Positions 27,589-38,981 of a DNA stretch of 39,182 nt are shown here, piece by piece. Each line of letters starts with the position of its first letter. Position 1 is the first letter of the stretch. A program made the translations under genes and the position numbers. The notes below the pieces were generated by a model. The model ran no database searches. It was not told where the DNA came from and saw only the letters and a list, made by a program, of their open reading frames with translations. Origin of the DNA: Nocardioides sp. (lineage in GTDB: Bacteria > Actinomycetota > Actinomycetes > Propionibacteriales > Nocardioidaceae); NCBI GenBank assembly GCA_026786275.1, contig JAJAYJ010000045.1, positions 1-39,182 on the forward strand, given 5' to 3'.

Positions 27589-28851
27589 TCAGTTCTCCTG
27601 GATCTTCGCGTAGGCGTCGATCGGGCCGAAGGTGCCTCGACGCGAGAGCATCAGCGGCGCGTTGACCGGCGGCGCGTCGTACAGGCCGTCGATCCAGCGG
27701 TTGTAGGTGTTGAGGACCTTGGTGCCCCGGAGCCGGAGCACGGCCTCGTCGCTGGCCAGCACCGCAGGGGACCAGTTGGCCGACCCGTTGATGGTCACCG
27801 CGGCCTGCCGGCGCTGGTAGGTGCCCTTGATCGTGAGCACCTTGGAGTGCAGGTAGCGGTCGTAGACGCCGTCGCCGTCGAAGTCCTGCACGATCTGCTG
27901 CAGGGGCACCGGCGCGGGGCCGAGGCGACGCAGCACGCGCAGGGCCTCGTTGCCCATCACGGCGTACACGATGCGGACGTCGCAGCCCTGGTTGGCCAGG
28001 TCGCGGATCTTCTGGGCAATCGCGACCCCACGCTCGCCGTACCACGACGTCATCGCGACCCGGATCTTGGTGATCCGCGACCCGGTGGCGTTGACGCACC
28101 GCACCCGGTCGAGCTCACGGACGATCGGGTCCTTGACGGAGTGCACCCCGGTGTAGGGGTAGAACATCGCGGTCAGCGAGCCGTCCTTGGTCAGCGTGTA
28201 GCCCTGGGCCACCGGCTGGTCCTGCCACATCTGGGAGAAGATGCGGCGGAATGACCGGTAGACCGCAGGCTTGCGCTTGAGCACGAAGGCGTCGTTCCAT
28301 TGGCTGCTGGCGGCCAGGTCGGTCACGTTCGCGCTGGTGTTGATGACGACCTTGCGGGACGCACCGAGCCGGCTGAAGAGCAGGAACTTGGCGTGCGGGA
28401 TGCCCTGCACACCACGGCACGAGCTCACGCAGAGCCGTACGCCGGAGCGGAGCCGGCCGGGCCGGGCCCGGTTCTCGCGCCCACTGAGTGCCGCGGTGAG
28501 CTGGTCGATGCCGAGGTTGGGATTCTCCGCGTTGGCGTTGCCGACGTCCATGATCACGCGGACGCCGACCCCGCGGCGGTGGGCCCGGACCAGCGACTCC
28601 ACGACGTCGTTGCTACGGATGTTCCAGCTGGCCACCCGGATCTGCGAGCGGCGCGGAGCCGCGTCGATGGAGCGGATCACCATCGCGATGATGGTGCGGC
28701 GCTCGGCCTGGACGCCGAGCGGGTTGCTGGTCGTCACCCCGCTCGGCGGCGAGTACGCCGCCGCGGAGCCGGCACCCACGCCGGTCAGGAGCCCCGCCAG
28801 CAGCGCGAGCAGGATCGTGGCGAACAGGGCGCGGGGCAGGCGAGCAGTCAT
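27589..28851 (-). CDS. Secreted phospholipase D-like protein 1
   Basis: A 420-residue exported protein with a signal peptide (cut near residue 32, GSAAAYS) and two PLD-like half domains. Each half has the HxK part of the HKD motif: His153 (HAKFLLFS) and His335 (HSKVLTIK). The Asp of HxK(x)4D is Ser in the first and Lys in the second. The second GSxN-like motif is intact (NGSANWSP). Just before the second HxK is a DFDGDGVYD loop that fits the DxDxDGxxD calcium pattern. Likely a hydrolase or transferase on phosphodiesters outside the cell; substrate unknown. First of three tandem paralogs. Confidence 0.85.
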   Translation of the reverse strand: MTARLPRALFATILLALLAGLLTGVGAGSAAAYSPPSGVTTSNPLGVQAERRTIIAMVIRSIDAAPRRSQIRVASWNIRSNDVVESLVRAHRRGVGVRVIMDVGNANAENPNLGIDQLTAALSGRENRARPGRLRSGVRLCVSSCRGVQGIPHAKFLLFSRLGASRKVVINTSANVTDLAASSQWNDAFVLKRKPAVYRSFRRIFSQMWQDQPVAQGYTLTKDGSLTAMFYPYTGVHSVKDPIVRELDRVRCVNATGSRITKIRVAMTSWYGERGVAIAQKIRDLANQGCDVRIVYAVMGNEALRVLRRLGPAPVPLQQIVQDFDGDGVYDRYLHSKVLTIKGTYQRRQAAVTINGSANWSPAVLASDEAVLRLRGTKVLNTYNRWIDGLYDAPPVNAPLMLSRRGTFGPIDAYAKIQEN

Positions 28852-28952
28852 GAGGACTGGAAACTAACAGTCCCAACAGCCACTCGCGTGCTCCCGCGCC
28901 ACACCAGTCACCTGGCCGGGACCGACCTAGACCAGTCGCGTCGCGGCCGTGC

Positions 28953-30296
28953 TCAGTCGACCTGGATCCTGGCGTACGGGTCCGCGGAGCCGTTATCGGC
29001 CGGGGCACCGACCGCTCGGCGGTCCAGGATCTGCGACCGGGAGCCAGGCGGGTTCTTCGGCGGGTGAGCGAAGAGCCGCTCGATCCAGCGACGGTAGCGG
29101 CGCAGGGTGCCACGGTCGTCGATACGCAGCACGGCCTCGTCGGAGATCAGCGACAGCGGCGTCCAGTTGGCCGAGCCGTTGATGGTGACGGTGGCCGAGC
29201 GCTCGTCGCCGTAGCGGCCCTGGATGGTCAGCACCTTGGTGTGCAGGTAGCGGTCGTAGACGCCGTCGCGATCGAAGTCCTGCACGATGTGGCGCAGCGC
29301 GACGCGCCCCCTGCCGCCACGACGCAGGTCGCGCAGGATCTGATTGCCCATCACGGCGTAGACGACCCGGATGTCGCAGCCCTGACGGGACAGCTCGCGG
29401 ATCCGCTTGCCGATCGCGATGCCACGCCCGCCGTGCCACGAGGTCATCGCGATCCGCATCGTGGTGCGGCCCCCAGGGGTGTTCTGGGCGCCGCGGCACC
29501 GCACCTGCTCGAGCTCGCGCAGGATCGGGTCCTGCTCGGTGCCCGCGCCCCGGAAGGGGTAGAACTCGGCGACCGTGGCGCCGGAGCGCACCTGGAGGTA
29601 GGGCTGGTCGACCGGCTGGTCGGCGTACATCTGGTCGAAGACGCTCACGAACGCGTCGTAGACGACCTGGTCGCCGACCAGGGTGTAGGCGTCGTTCCAC
29701 TGCGCGGTGGCCGACAGGTCGGTGGCGTTGGCACTGGTGTTGACGACCACGCGCTGCGCCTTGCCGCTCTGGCTGAAGAGGAAGAACTTGCTGTGCCCGA
29801 AGCCGTTGTTGCCCCGGCAGGAGGCCTTGCACTTGCGCAGCCCGCTGCGCAGGAAGCCGGGCCGCTTCCTGTTGCCAGCACGCTTGAGCTCCTGCTGCAG
29901 CCGGTTGACCTCCCGGTTGGGGTTCAGCGCGTAGGCGTTCTTCTTGTCCATGACCACCCGGACGCCGACACCGCGCCGGTGCGCGCGCACCAAGGCGTCG
30001 ACGACCGCCCCGCCGCGGATGTTCCAGCTCGCGAACCGGATCGCCGAGCCGCGCGGCGCGCTATCGACGCTCTTGAGCACGTGGTCGAGGATCCGGTGCT
30101 GGGCCGGCTTCGTGCCCAGCGGGTTGTTGAAGGTCACCCCCGGGTCGGGTGTGTAGCGGGCCGCCTCGGCGACCGGAGCCGCGACCAGCAGCCCGGAGGC
30201 GACCAGGGCGAGGAGGGTCAGCAGGGTGACCAGGGCCATCAGGGGCGGAGTGGGGCGCGCGCGGGCGAGGACGGGAGCGGGGGTGCGGGGCGACAT
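28953..30296 (-). CDS. Secreted phospholipase D-like protein 2
   Basis: A 447-residue paralog of PLD1, about half identical by eye, with a signal peptide (end near residue 46, VAEAA). HxK motifs: His168 (HSKFFLFS) and His352 (HTKVLTIQ), again without the Asp; second GSxN intact (NGSANWTP). The calcium-type loop is kept as DFDRDGVYD. ATG 30296 is preceded either by a leaderless -10 (TAAGGT, 7 nt upstream) or by AAGGTGA acting as ribosome site. Upstream lies an array of four TCA triplets at 11-bp spacing, which suggests control by an OmpR-type regulator. Confidence 0.87.
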   Translation of the reverse strand: MSPRTPAPVLARARPTPPLMALVTLLTLLALVASGLLVAAPVAEAARYTPDPGVTFNNPLGTKPAQHRILDHVLKSVDSAPRGSAIRFASWNIRGGAVVDALVRAHRRGVGVRVVMDKKNAYALNPNREVNRLQQELKRAGNRKRPGFLRSGLRKCKASCRGNNGFGHSKFFLFSQSGKAQRVVVNTSANATDLSATAQWNDAYTLVGDQVVYDAFVSVFDQMYADQPVDQPYLQVRSGATVAEFYPFRGAGTEQDPILRELEQVRCRGAQNTPGGRTTMRIAMTSWHGGRGIAIGKRIRELSRQGCDIRVVYAVMGNQILRDLRRGGRGRVALRHIVQDFDRDGVYDRYLHTKVLTIQGRYGDERSATVTINGSANWTPLSLISDEAVLRIDDRGTLRRYRRWIERLFAHPPKNPPGSRSQILDRRAVGAPADNGSADPYARIQVD

Positions 30297-30303
30297 CGCG
30301 GTC

Positions 30304-30309
30304 ACCTTA
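30304..30309 (-). promoter_or_regulatory. Candidate -10 box of PLD2
   Basis: TAAGGT on the minus strand, 7 nt before the ATG. The same bases include AGGTGA, which could be the ribosome site, so only one reading may be right. Confidence 0.35.
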
Positions 30310-30347
30310 ACCACGCCGACACGCCTGGAACCAAACGTCCCGCGCCC

Positions 30348-30387
30348 TCTCAGCGGCTTCTCAACCAAGCCTCATCGGGCGCTCAGG
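30348..30387 (-). promoter_or_regulatory. 11-bp-spaced direct repeats upstream of PLD2
   Basis: On the plus strand TCA occurs at 30350, 30361, 30372 and 30383, each exactly 11 bp apart, in the heptamers TCTCAGC, TCTCAAC, CCTCATC and GCTCAGG. This is the layout of OmpR/PhoB-family direct repeats (7 bp plus 4 bp spacer). The site is 54-89 bp before the PLD2 start. Confidence 0.5.
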
Positions 30388-30418
30388 ACAGGGCCGGAGC
30401 AGTCTGGTCCAGCAGGGA

Positions 30419-31729
30419 TCAGTGGACCTGGATCCTGGCCCCATCGACCACGCGGAGGTCCAGGATCCGTGGTCCGGCGCCGCGGTTCCTGGGCGGGCTG
30501 GCGAAGAGTCGCTCGATCCACCTGGTGTAGCTGCGCAGGGTGCCGCGGTCAAAGAGCCGCAGCACGACCTCGTCGGAGATCAGCGACAGTGGTGTCCAGT
30601 TGGCCGAGCCGTTCAGGGTGACGGTGGCGGACCGCACCCCACCCTGGCGGCCCTGGATGGTGAGGACCTTGCCGTGCAGGTAGCGGTCGTAGCCGCGGGC
30701 GGGGCCGATGTTCTGCACGATGCGACGCACCGGGACCACGCCCCTGCCGCGGCGACGCAGGTCGCCCAGCACCCTGTCACCCGCCACGGCGTAGACCCCC
30801 CGCACGTCACACCCCTGACGAGAGAGCTCTCGGAGTCGCTGTCCGATCGCGATCCCGCGATCGCCGTGCCACGACGTCACCGCGAACCGCACTTCGGTGC
30901 GTCAGTCCCGGGTGTTCTGAGCGCCCCGGCACTGCACCTGCGCGACCTCGCGCAGGATCGGGTCCCGCTCGACGCCGGCCCGCGGAGGGGGTGGAACGCC
31001 ATGGTCGTGGCCCCGGACCCGGCCTGCAGGTCGGGCTGCGCGACCGGCTGGTCGGCGAACATCTCATCGAAGACGGTCGCGAACGTGTCGTAGATCTCCT
31101 GGTCGCCGACCAGGGTGAAGGCGTCGTTCCACGGCGCCGTGGCCGCCTGGACGGTGGCGTTCGCGCTGGTGCTGATGACCACCCACTGGGTCTCGCCGCT
31201 CTGGCTGAAGAGGAAGAACTTGCTGTGCACGAAGCCACCGTTCCTGCCTCGACAGGACGCCTTGCACTTGGTGAGCCCGCTGCGCAGGGACTCCGGGCGA
31301 TCCGGTTTGCCCGAGCGCCTGAGCTCGCGCTGCAGCCGGTCGACCTGCCGATTGGGGTTCCGGCGTAGGCGTTCCTCTTGTCCAGCACCACCCGGACCGC
31401 GACACCACGTCGATGGGCCCGGACCAGGGCGTCGACCAGGGTCCGCGCGCGGATCTCCCAGCTCGACGTCCGGATCGTCGAGCCGGACGGTGCGCTCTCG
31501 ACGCTCTTGACCACGTGGTCGGAGATCCGGCGCTCCACCGGCGTCGTACCCACGGGTCGTTGAAGGTGACCCCCGGCACGGGGGTCTAGCCGGCCGCCTC
31601 GGCGGCCGCGCCGCTCACCAGCAGTCCGGAGGAGAACGGAGGAGAACAGAGCGGGCAGAGTGAGAAGCGTGACCAAGGGCGCTGCAGGTCGCGCCTGGGC
31701 CGGGCGGCACCGAGGTGTGGTGAAGACAC
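30419..31729 (-). pseudogene. Third phospholipase D-like paralog, degraded
   Basis: Homologous to PLD2 over its whole length but broken many times. From the 5' end: a frame change inside the signal peptide, a TAG nonsense codon at 31586-31588, a frame change near 31557 (after GVTFNDP), another near 31365 (after DKRNAYA), another near 30980 (after FHPLRG), and a TGA at 30902-30904. Conserved pieces can still be read: HSKFFLFSQSG in one frame, and MRFAVTSWHGDRG to HGKVLTIQG to NGSANWTPLSL in 30419-30892. The calcium-type loop is lost (QNIGPARGYD). The start (GTG 31729) is my estimate by analogy with PLD2. Confidence 0.88.
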
Positions 31730-31778
31730 CGAAAATCCAACCATCCGCGCGACCCGGGTGGCCGATTCCGCCACCCAC

Positions 31779-31808
31779 TCTCACCGAACTCTCATCCGAG
31801 TGTCATCC
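31779..31808 (-). promoter_or_regulatory. 11-bp-spaced direct repeats upstream of the PLD pseudogene
   Basis: TCA on the plus strand at 31781, 31792 and 31803, exactly 11 bp apart, in CTCACCG, CTCATCC and GTCATCC. The nearest copy is about 52 bp from the inferred start, close to the distance at PLD2. Confidence 0.45.
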
Positions 31809-31810
31809 GT

Positions 31811-31831
31811 CACCCGGCGCAGAGCCGGGTG
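31811..31831 (-). terminator. Hairpin after gatB
   Basis: An 8-bp stem CACCCGGC/GCCGGGTG with a 5-nt loop just after the gatB stop; it should end the gatCAB transcript. No U-run. Confidence 0.6.
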
Positions 31832-31837
31832 CCACGC

Positions 31838-33352
31838 TCAGTTCAGCTTCTCCAGGATCAGCTCGCGGACCCGTCCGGCGTCGGCCTGGCCCCGCATCTC
31901 CTTCATCACGGCGCCGATCAGGGCACCGGCCGCCGCCACCTTGCCGTCGCGGATCTTGTCGGCCACGGCGGGGTTGGCGGCGATGGCGGCGTCCACCGCG
32001 GCACCGAGCGCGCCCTCGTCGGAGACGATGGCCAGGCCCCGGGCGGCGATGATCTCCTCGGGCGTGCCCTCACCGGCGAGCAGGCCGTCGAAGACCTGGC
32101 GGGCCAGCTTGTCGTTGATGGACCCGGAGTCGACAAGGGCCTGCACGGCGGCCACGTCGAGAGGACTCACGCCCAGCTCGGCGATCTCGACGCCGGTGTC
32201 GTTGGCCCGGCGGGCCATCTCGCCCAGCCACCACTTGCGGGCGGCCTGCGGGGCGGCCCCGGCCGCGACGGTGTCCTCGACTAGACCGAAGGCCCCGGCC
32301 CCGACGGTGTCGCGCATCTCGAGGTCGGTGAAGCCCCAGTCCTGCTGCAACCGGGCCCGCTTCAGAGTCGGGTTCTCGGGCAGCGTGCCACGCAGCTCCT
32401 CGACCCACTCCCGCGACGGCGCCACCGGCACCAGGTCGGGCTCGGGGAAGTAGCGGTAGTCGTCGGCGTCGGACTTCTCGCGCCCGCTGGTCGTCACCCC
32501 GGTGTCCTCGTGCCAGTGCCGGGTCTCCTGCAAGATCGAGTCACCCGCGTCGAGCACGCCCGCGTGCCGCTGCATCTCGTAGCGGACCGCGCGCTCGACC
32601 GAGCGCAGCGAGTTCACATTCTTGGGCTCGGTCCGGGGGCCGAGCGTGCCGGCGCCCCGGGGCGAGAGCGACAGGTTGACGTCGGCCCGGATCGAGCCCT
32701 GGTCCATCCGGGCATCCGAGACCCCGAGAGCCACGATCAGGTCCCGCAGCTGCGAGACGTAGGCCTTGGCGACCAGCGGGGCCCTCTCCCCCATCCCCGT
32801 GATCGGCTTCGTGACGATCTCGATCAGGGGGATCCCCGCCCGGTTGTAGTCGACCAGCGAGTGGTCGGCGCCCTGGATGCGGCCGGTCGCGCCGCCCACG
32901 TGCAACGACTTCCCGGTGTCCTCCTCCATGTGCGCACGCTCGATCTCGACCCGGACGGTCTCGTCGGCGCCGTCCTCACCGGGCACCGTGACCTGCATGA
33001 ACCCCTCGAAGCAGATCGGCTCGTCGTACTGGGAGGTCTGGAAGTTCTTCGGCATGTCGGGGTAGAAGTAGTTCTTGCGCGCGAAGCGGCACCACTCGGC
33101 GATGTCGCAGTTCAGGGCCAGGCCGATCCGGATCGCCGACTCCACGGCCTTGCGGTTGACCACCGGCAGCGCGCCCGGCAGGCCCAGACAGGTGGGGCAG
33201 ACCTGGGTGTTGGGCTCGGCGCCGAACTCCGTGGGGCAGCCGCAGAACATCTTGGAACGCGTGTTCAGCTCGACGTGCACCTCGAGGCCGAGGGCCGGGT
33301 CGTAGGAGGCCAGGACGTCGTCCCAGGCGATGAGGTGCTGGGTGGTGCTCAT
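31838..33352 (-). CDS. gatB: Asp-tRNA(Asn)/Glu-tRNA(Gln) amidotransferase subunit B
   Basis: The subunit that binds the mischarged tRNA and carries the kinase step in GatCAB. The 504-residue protein has the GatB signature [18 protein letters not shown], zinc-type cysteines (CGC, then CPTC), LIEIVTKPI and [10 protein letters not shown], and the C-terminal GatB/YqeY helical domain. The start ATG 33352 overlaps the gatA stop (ATGA); the longer frame to 33424 runs into gatA. Last gene of gatC-gatA-gatB. Confidence 0.97.
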   Translation of the reverse strand: MSTTQHLIAWDDVLASYDPALGLEVHVELNTRSKMFCGCPTEFGAEPNTQVCPTCLGLPGALPVVNRKAVESAIRIGLALNCDIAEWCRFARKNYFYPDMPKNFQTSQYDEPICFEGFMQVTVPGEDGADETVRVEIERAHMEEDTGKSLHVGGATGRIQGADHSLVDYNRAGIPLIEIVTKPITGMGERAPLVAKAYVSQLRDLIVALGVSDARMDQGSIRADVNLSLSPRGAGTLGPRTEPKNVNSLRSVERAVRYEMQRHAGVLDAGDSILQETRHWHEDTGVTTSGREKSDADDYRYFPEPDLVPVAPSREWVEELRGTLPENPTLKRARLQQDWGFTDLEMRDTVGAGAFGLVEDTVAAGAAPQAARKWWLGEMARRANDTGVEIAELGVSPLDVAAVQALVDSGSINDKLARQVFDGLLAGEGTPEEIIAARGLAIVSDEGALGAAVDAAIAANPAVADKIRDGKVAAAGALIGAVMKEMRGQADAGRVRELILEKLN

Positions 33353-34893
33353 GCGGACGCTCCCGTGGTGTTCCGGCTCGCGGCGGTCAGGGACGGGGCC
33401 TGGTCCAGCAGCGGACCACCCCACTTCTCGCGCAGGGCCGCCTCGAGCGCCGCACCCACGCGGTAGCAGCGGTCGTCGGCCAGCGCCGGCGCGAGGACCT
33501 GGAAGCCGGCCGGCAGACCGTCCTCGTCGGCCAGGCCGCTGGGCACCGAGATGCCGGGCACGCCCGCGAGGTTGGCGGGGATGGTCGCGAGGTCGTTGAG
33601 GTACATCTCGATCGGGTCGTCGAGCTTCTCGCCCAGCTTGAACGCCGTGGTGGGCGCGGTCGGCGACACCAGCACGTCGGCCACGCCGAAGGCCTGCTCG
33701 AAGTCGCGCGCGATCAGGGTGCGGACCTTCTGGGCCTGGCCGTAGTAGGCGTCGTAGTAGCCGCTGGACAGGGCGTAGGTGCCCAGGATGATCCGACGCT
33801 TCACCTCGTCGCCGAAGCCGGCGTCGCGGGAGGCGCGCATCACGTCCTCGGCGCTGGGGTCCTCGACGTGCTCGGGCAGCACCCGCAGCCCGTAGCGCAT
33901 GGCGTCGAACTTCGCGAGGTTGCTGGAGGCCTCGCTCGGCATGATCAGGTAGTAGGCGGCCAGGGCGTGCACGAAGTGCGGGCAGGAGACCTCGACCACC
34001 TCGGCTCCGGCGGCGACCAGCAGGTCGAGGGCCTCGGTGAAGCGGACCAGCACGCCGTCCTGGTAGCCCTTGCCGCCGAGCTCCTTGACCACCCCGATGC
34101 GCACGCCGGCCAGGGCGCCGGACGCGCCGCGCCGGGCGGCGGCGACCAGACCGGGCAGCGGCTGGTCGACCGAGGTGGAGTCACGCGGGTCGTGCCCGCC
34201 GATCAGCTCGTGCAGCAGCGCCGCGTCCAGGACGGTGCGGGTGACCGGGCCGACCTGGTCCAGGGAGCTGGCCATCGCGACCAGCCCGTAGCGCGACACC
34301 CCGCCGTAGGTTGGCTTGACCCCGACCGTGCCGGTGACGGCGCCGGGCTGGCGGATCGAGCCGCCCGTGTCGGTGCCCAGCGCCAGCGGGGCCTCGAACG
34401 CGGCCACGGCCGCAGCCGAGCCACCCCCGGAGCCGCCGGGGATCCGGTCGAGGTCCCAGGGGTTGTGGGTGGGCCCGTAGGCGGAGTGCTCCGTGGACGA
34501 ACCCATCGCGAACTCGTCCATGTTGGTCTTGCCCAGGATCGGCAGGCCGGCGGCCTTGAGGCGCGCGACCACCGTGGCGTCGTACGGCGGCAACCAGCCC
34601 CGCAGGATCGCCGAACCGCACGTGGTGGGCAGGCCCTCGGTGGCCAGCACGTCCTTGACCGCGATCGGCACGCCGTCCAGGGCGTGTGCGGGTGAGCCGG
34701 CCGCACGGCGGGCGTCCGAGGCGGCGGCCTCGGCGAGGGCGCCCTCGGCGTCGACGTGCAGGAAGGCGTGTACGGCGCCGTCCACCTCGGCGATCCGCTC
34801 CAGGCAGGCCCCGGTGAGCTCCACCGACGTGGTCTCGCCCGCGGCCAGCGCGGCGGACAGGTCCGCCGCGGACTGCGTGAGGATCGTGTTCAC
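33349..34893 (-). CDS. gatA: Asp-tRNA(Asn)/Glu-tRNA(Gln) amidotransferase subunit A
   Basis: The glutaminase subunit, releasing ammonia from glutamine or asparagine. The 514-residue protein is an amidase-signature enzyme with the full Lys-Ser-Ser triad: Lys80 (IAVKD), Ser155 ([13 protein letters not shown]) and Ser179 ([11 protein letters not shown]). GTG 34893 overlaps the gatC stop, and its own stop overlaps the gatB start, so the three are coupled for equal output. Presence of GatCAB suggests Gln-tRNA or Asn-tRNA made by the indirect route. Confidence 0.97.
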   Translation of the reverse strand: MNTILTQSAADLSAALAAGETTSVELTGACLERIAEVDGAVHAFLHVDAEGALAEAAASDARRAAGSPAHALDGVPIAVKDVLATEGLPTTCGSAILRGWLPPYDATVVARLKAAGLPILGKTNMDEFAMGSSTEHSAYGPTHNPWDLDRIPGGSGGGSAAAVAAFEAPLALGTDTGGSIRQPGAVTGTVGVKPTYGGVSRYGLVAMASSLDQVGPVTRTVLDAALLHELIGGHDPRDSTSVDQPLPGLVAAARRGASGALAGVRIGVVKELGGKGYQDGVLVRFTEALDLLVAAGAEVVEVSCPHFVHALAAYYLIMPSEASSNLAKFDAMRYGLRVLPEHVEDPSAEDVMRASRDAGFGDEVKRRIILGTYALSSGYYDAYYGQAQKVRTLIARDFEQAFGVADVLVSPTAPTTAFKLGEKLDDPIEMYLNDLATIPANLAGVPGISVPSGLADEDGLPAGFQVLAPALADDRCYRVGAALEAALREKWGGPLLDQAPSLTAASRNTTGASA

Positions 34894-35189
34894 TGCTCGT
34901 CCCCCAGGATCCGCGGCACGGAGAAGCGCTGTTGCTCGCTGGCCGGCGCCCCGGACAGGGCCTGCTCGGCACTCAGACCCGGCGTGACGACGTCCTCGCG
35001 GAAGACGTTGGTCAGCGGCAGCGCGTGAGAGGTGGGAGGCACGTCGTCACCGGCGACGGCGCTCAGCGACGCGACGGACTCGAGGATCACGGAGAGCTGG
35101 GGGGCGAGGTGTGCCAGCTCGACCTCGTCGAGGTCGATCCGGGCCAGTGTGGCCAGGTGGGCGACCTCGTCACGGGTTATCTCGGGCAT
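34890..35189 (-). CDS. gatC: Asp-tRNA(Asn)/Glu-tRNA(Gln) amidotransferase subunit C
   Basis: The small stabilising subunit, 99 residues, with the family pattern [17 protein letters not shown], a helix pair, [25 protein letters not shown] and the C-terminal FSVPRIL. ATG 35189 has no ribosome site; TAGGGT ends 6 nt upstream, so the operon mRNA is probably leaderless. First gene of gatCAB. Confidence 0.95.
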   Translation of the reverse strand: MPEITRDEVAHLATLARIDLDEVELAHLAPQLSVILESVASLSAVAGDDVPPTSHALPLTNVFREDVVTPGLSAEQALSGAPASEQQRFSVPRILGDEQ

Positions 35190-35195
35190 GGGCCA

Positions 35196-35201
35196 ACCCT
35201 A
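35196..35201 (-). promoter_or_regulatory. -10 box of a leaderless gatCAB promoter
   Basis: TAGGGT on the minus strand with 6 nt to the ATG of gatC. Immediately upstream is the sodA terminator hairpin, which separates the two units. Confidence 0.5.
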
Positions 35202-35215
35202 GTGGCGCGCCGGGG

Positions 35216-35261
35216 ACGACGAGAGCCGGCCACCCGCGCGCTGCGGGGACCGGCTCGTCGT
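35216..35261 (-). terminator. Hairpin after sodA
   Basis: Arms ACGACGAGAGCCGG and CCGGCTCGTCGT pair over 12 bp with one bulged A; the GC-rich loop may pair further. It follows the sodA stop by about 30 bp and precedes the gatC promoter. Confidence 0.65.
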
Positions 35262-35290
35262 ACGGCGTGCGGGGCGGGTGCCCCGGTGGG

Positions 35291-35914
35291 TCAGGGCACG
35301 ATCAGACCGGCACCCTGGCTGCGGGCGCGCTCGAAGCGCAGCGTCACGTCGGCCCAGTTGACGACGTTCCACCAGTTCTTGACGTAGGTGGCCTTGTCGT
35401 TCTTGACCTGCAGGTAGTAGGCGTGCTCCCACATGTCGAGCATCAGCAGCGGCACCAGGCCGACCGGCACGTTGCCCTGCTGGTCGTAGAGCTGGAAGAC
35501 GGCCGGGCGCTGCCCGATCGTGTCCCACGCGAGCACGGACCAGCCGGAGCCCTGCACGGCGAGCGCGTTGGCGTCGAAGTGGGCCCGGAGCTTGTCGAAG
35601 GAGCCGAAGTGCTCGTCGATCACGCCGGCCAGCTCGCCGGTGGGCTTGTCGCCGCCCTGGGGGGACATGTTGGTCCAGAACACCGAGTGGTTGGTGTGAC
35701 CGCCGAGGTGGAACGCGAGGTTCTTCTCCAGCGTCCCGACGGCGGCGTAGGACTCGCTGTCGCGAGCCTCCTGCAGCGCCTCGATGGCCGCGTTGGCGCC
35801 CTTGACGTAGGTGGCGTGGTGCTTGCTGTGGTGCAGCTCCATGATCTCGCCGGAGATGTGCGGCTCGAGGGCGCTGTAGTCGTAGGGCAGGTCGGGAAGG
35901 GTGTAGTCCGTCAT
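35291..35914 (-). CDS. sodA: Superoxide dismutase (Fe/Mn family)
   Basis: Converts superoxide to oxygen and hydrogen peroxide. The 207-residue protein has the four metal ligands His28, His76 (HTNHSVFW), Asp160 and His164 (DMWEHAYY). Gln145 (YDQQGN) stands where many actinobacterial Fe enzymes have His, so Mn is the likelier metal; this is inference. No signal peptide. ATG 35914 has GGAG at good spacing. Its promoter lies right after ligA with TATGTT as -10 and a 15-bp palindrome in the spacer, suggesting specific control. Confidence 0.96.
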   Translation of the reverse strand: MTDYTLPDLPYDYSALEPHISGEIMELHHSKHHATYVKGANAAIEALQEARDSESYAAVGTLEKNLAFHLGGHTNHSVFWTNMSPQGGDKPTGELAGVIDEHFGSFDKLRAHFDANALAVQGSGWSVLAWDTIGQRPAVFQLYDQQGNVPVGLVPLLMLDMWEHAYYLQVKNDKATYVKNWWNVVNWADVTLRFERARSQGAGLIVP

Positions 35915-35997
35915 CGTGGCTCCGCTTCTGTTCGAGAACTTCTGCCTGGCGGTCCGGCGCCACGAGCAACGTGGCCGGTGGCGCGGACCCTTTTTCG

Positions 35998-36003
35998 AAC
36001 ATA
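35998..36003 (-). promoter_or_regulatory. -10 box of sodA
   Basis: TATGTT on the minus strand, with the start expected near 35991 and a leader of about 75 nt that carries an AAAAAGG stretch. No good -35, which fits a promoter that needs an activator or is silenced by a repressor. Confidence 0.5.
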
Positions 36004-36004
36004 G

Positions 36005-36019
36005 CGGATCGCCGATCCG
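36005..36019. promoter_or_regulatory. 15-bp palindrome in the sodA promoter spacer
   Basis: CGGATCG-C-CGATCCG is a perfect inverted repeat of 7 bp arms with a 1-nt centre, lying directly upstream of the sodA -10 box, between the -35 and -10 positions. This is where repressors and MerR-type activators bind. The regulator is unknown. Confidence 0.5.
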
Positions 36020-36033
36020 GGCGAGTCCACCCC

Positions 36034-38981
<2,948 letters not shown>

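Noticed and set aside
28903..28941. 11-bp TCA array before PLD1, as for the other paralogs
   Set aside because: Only one TCA is found at the expected distance; the others of the series are missing.
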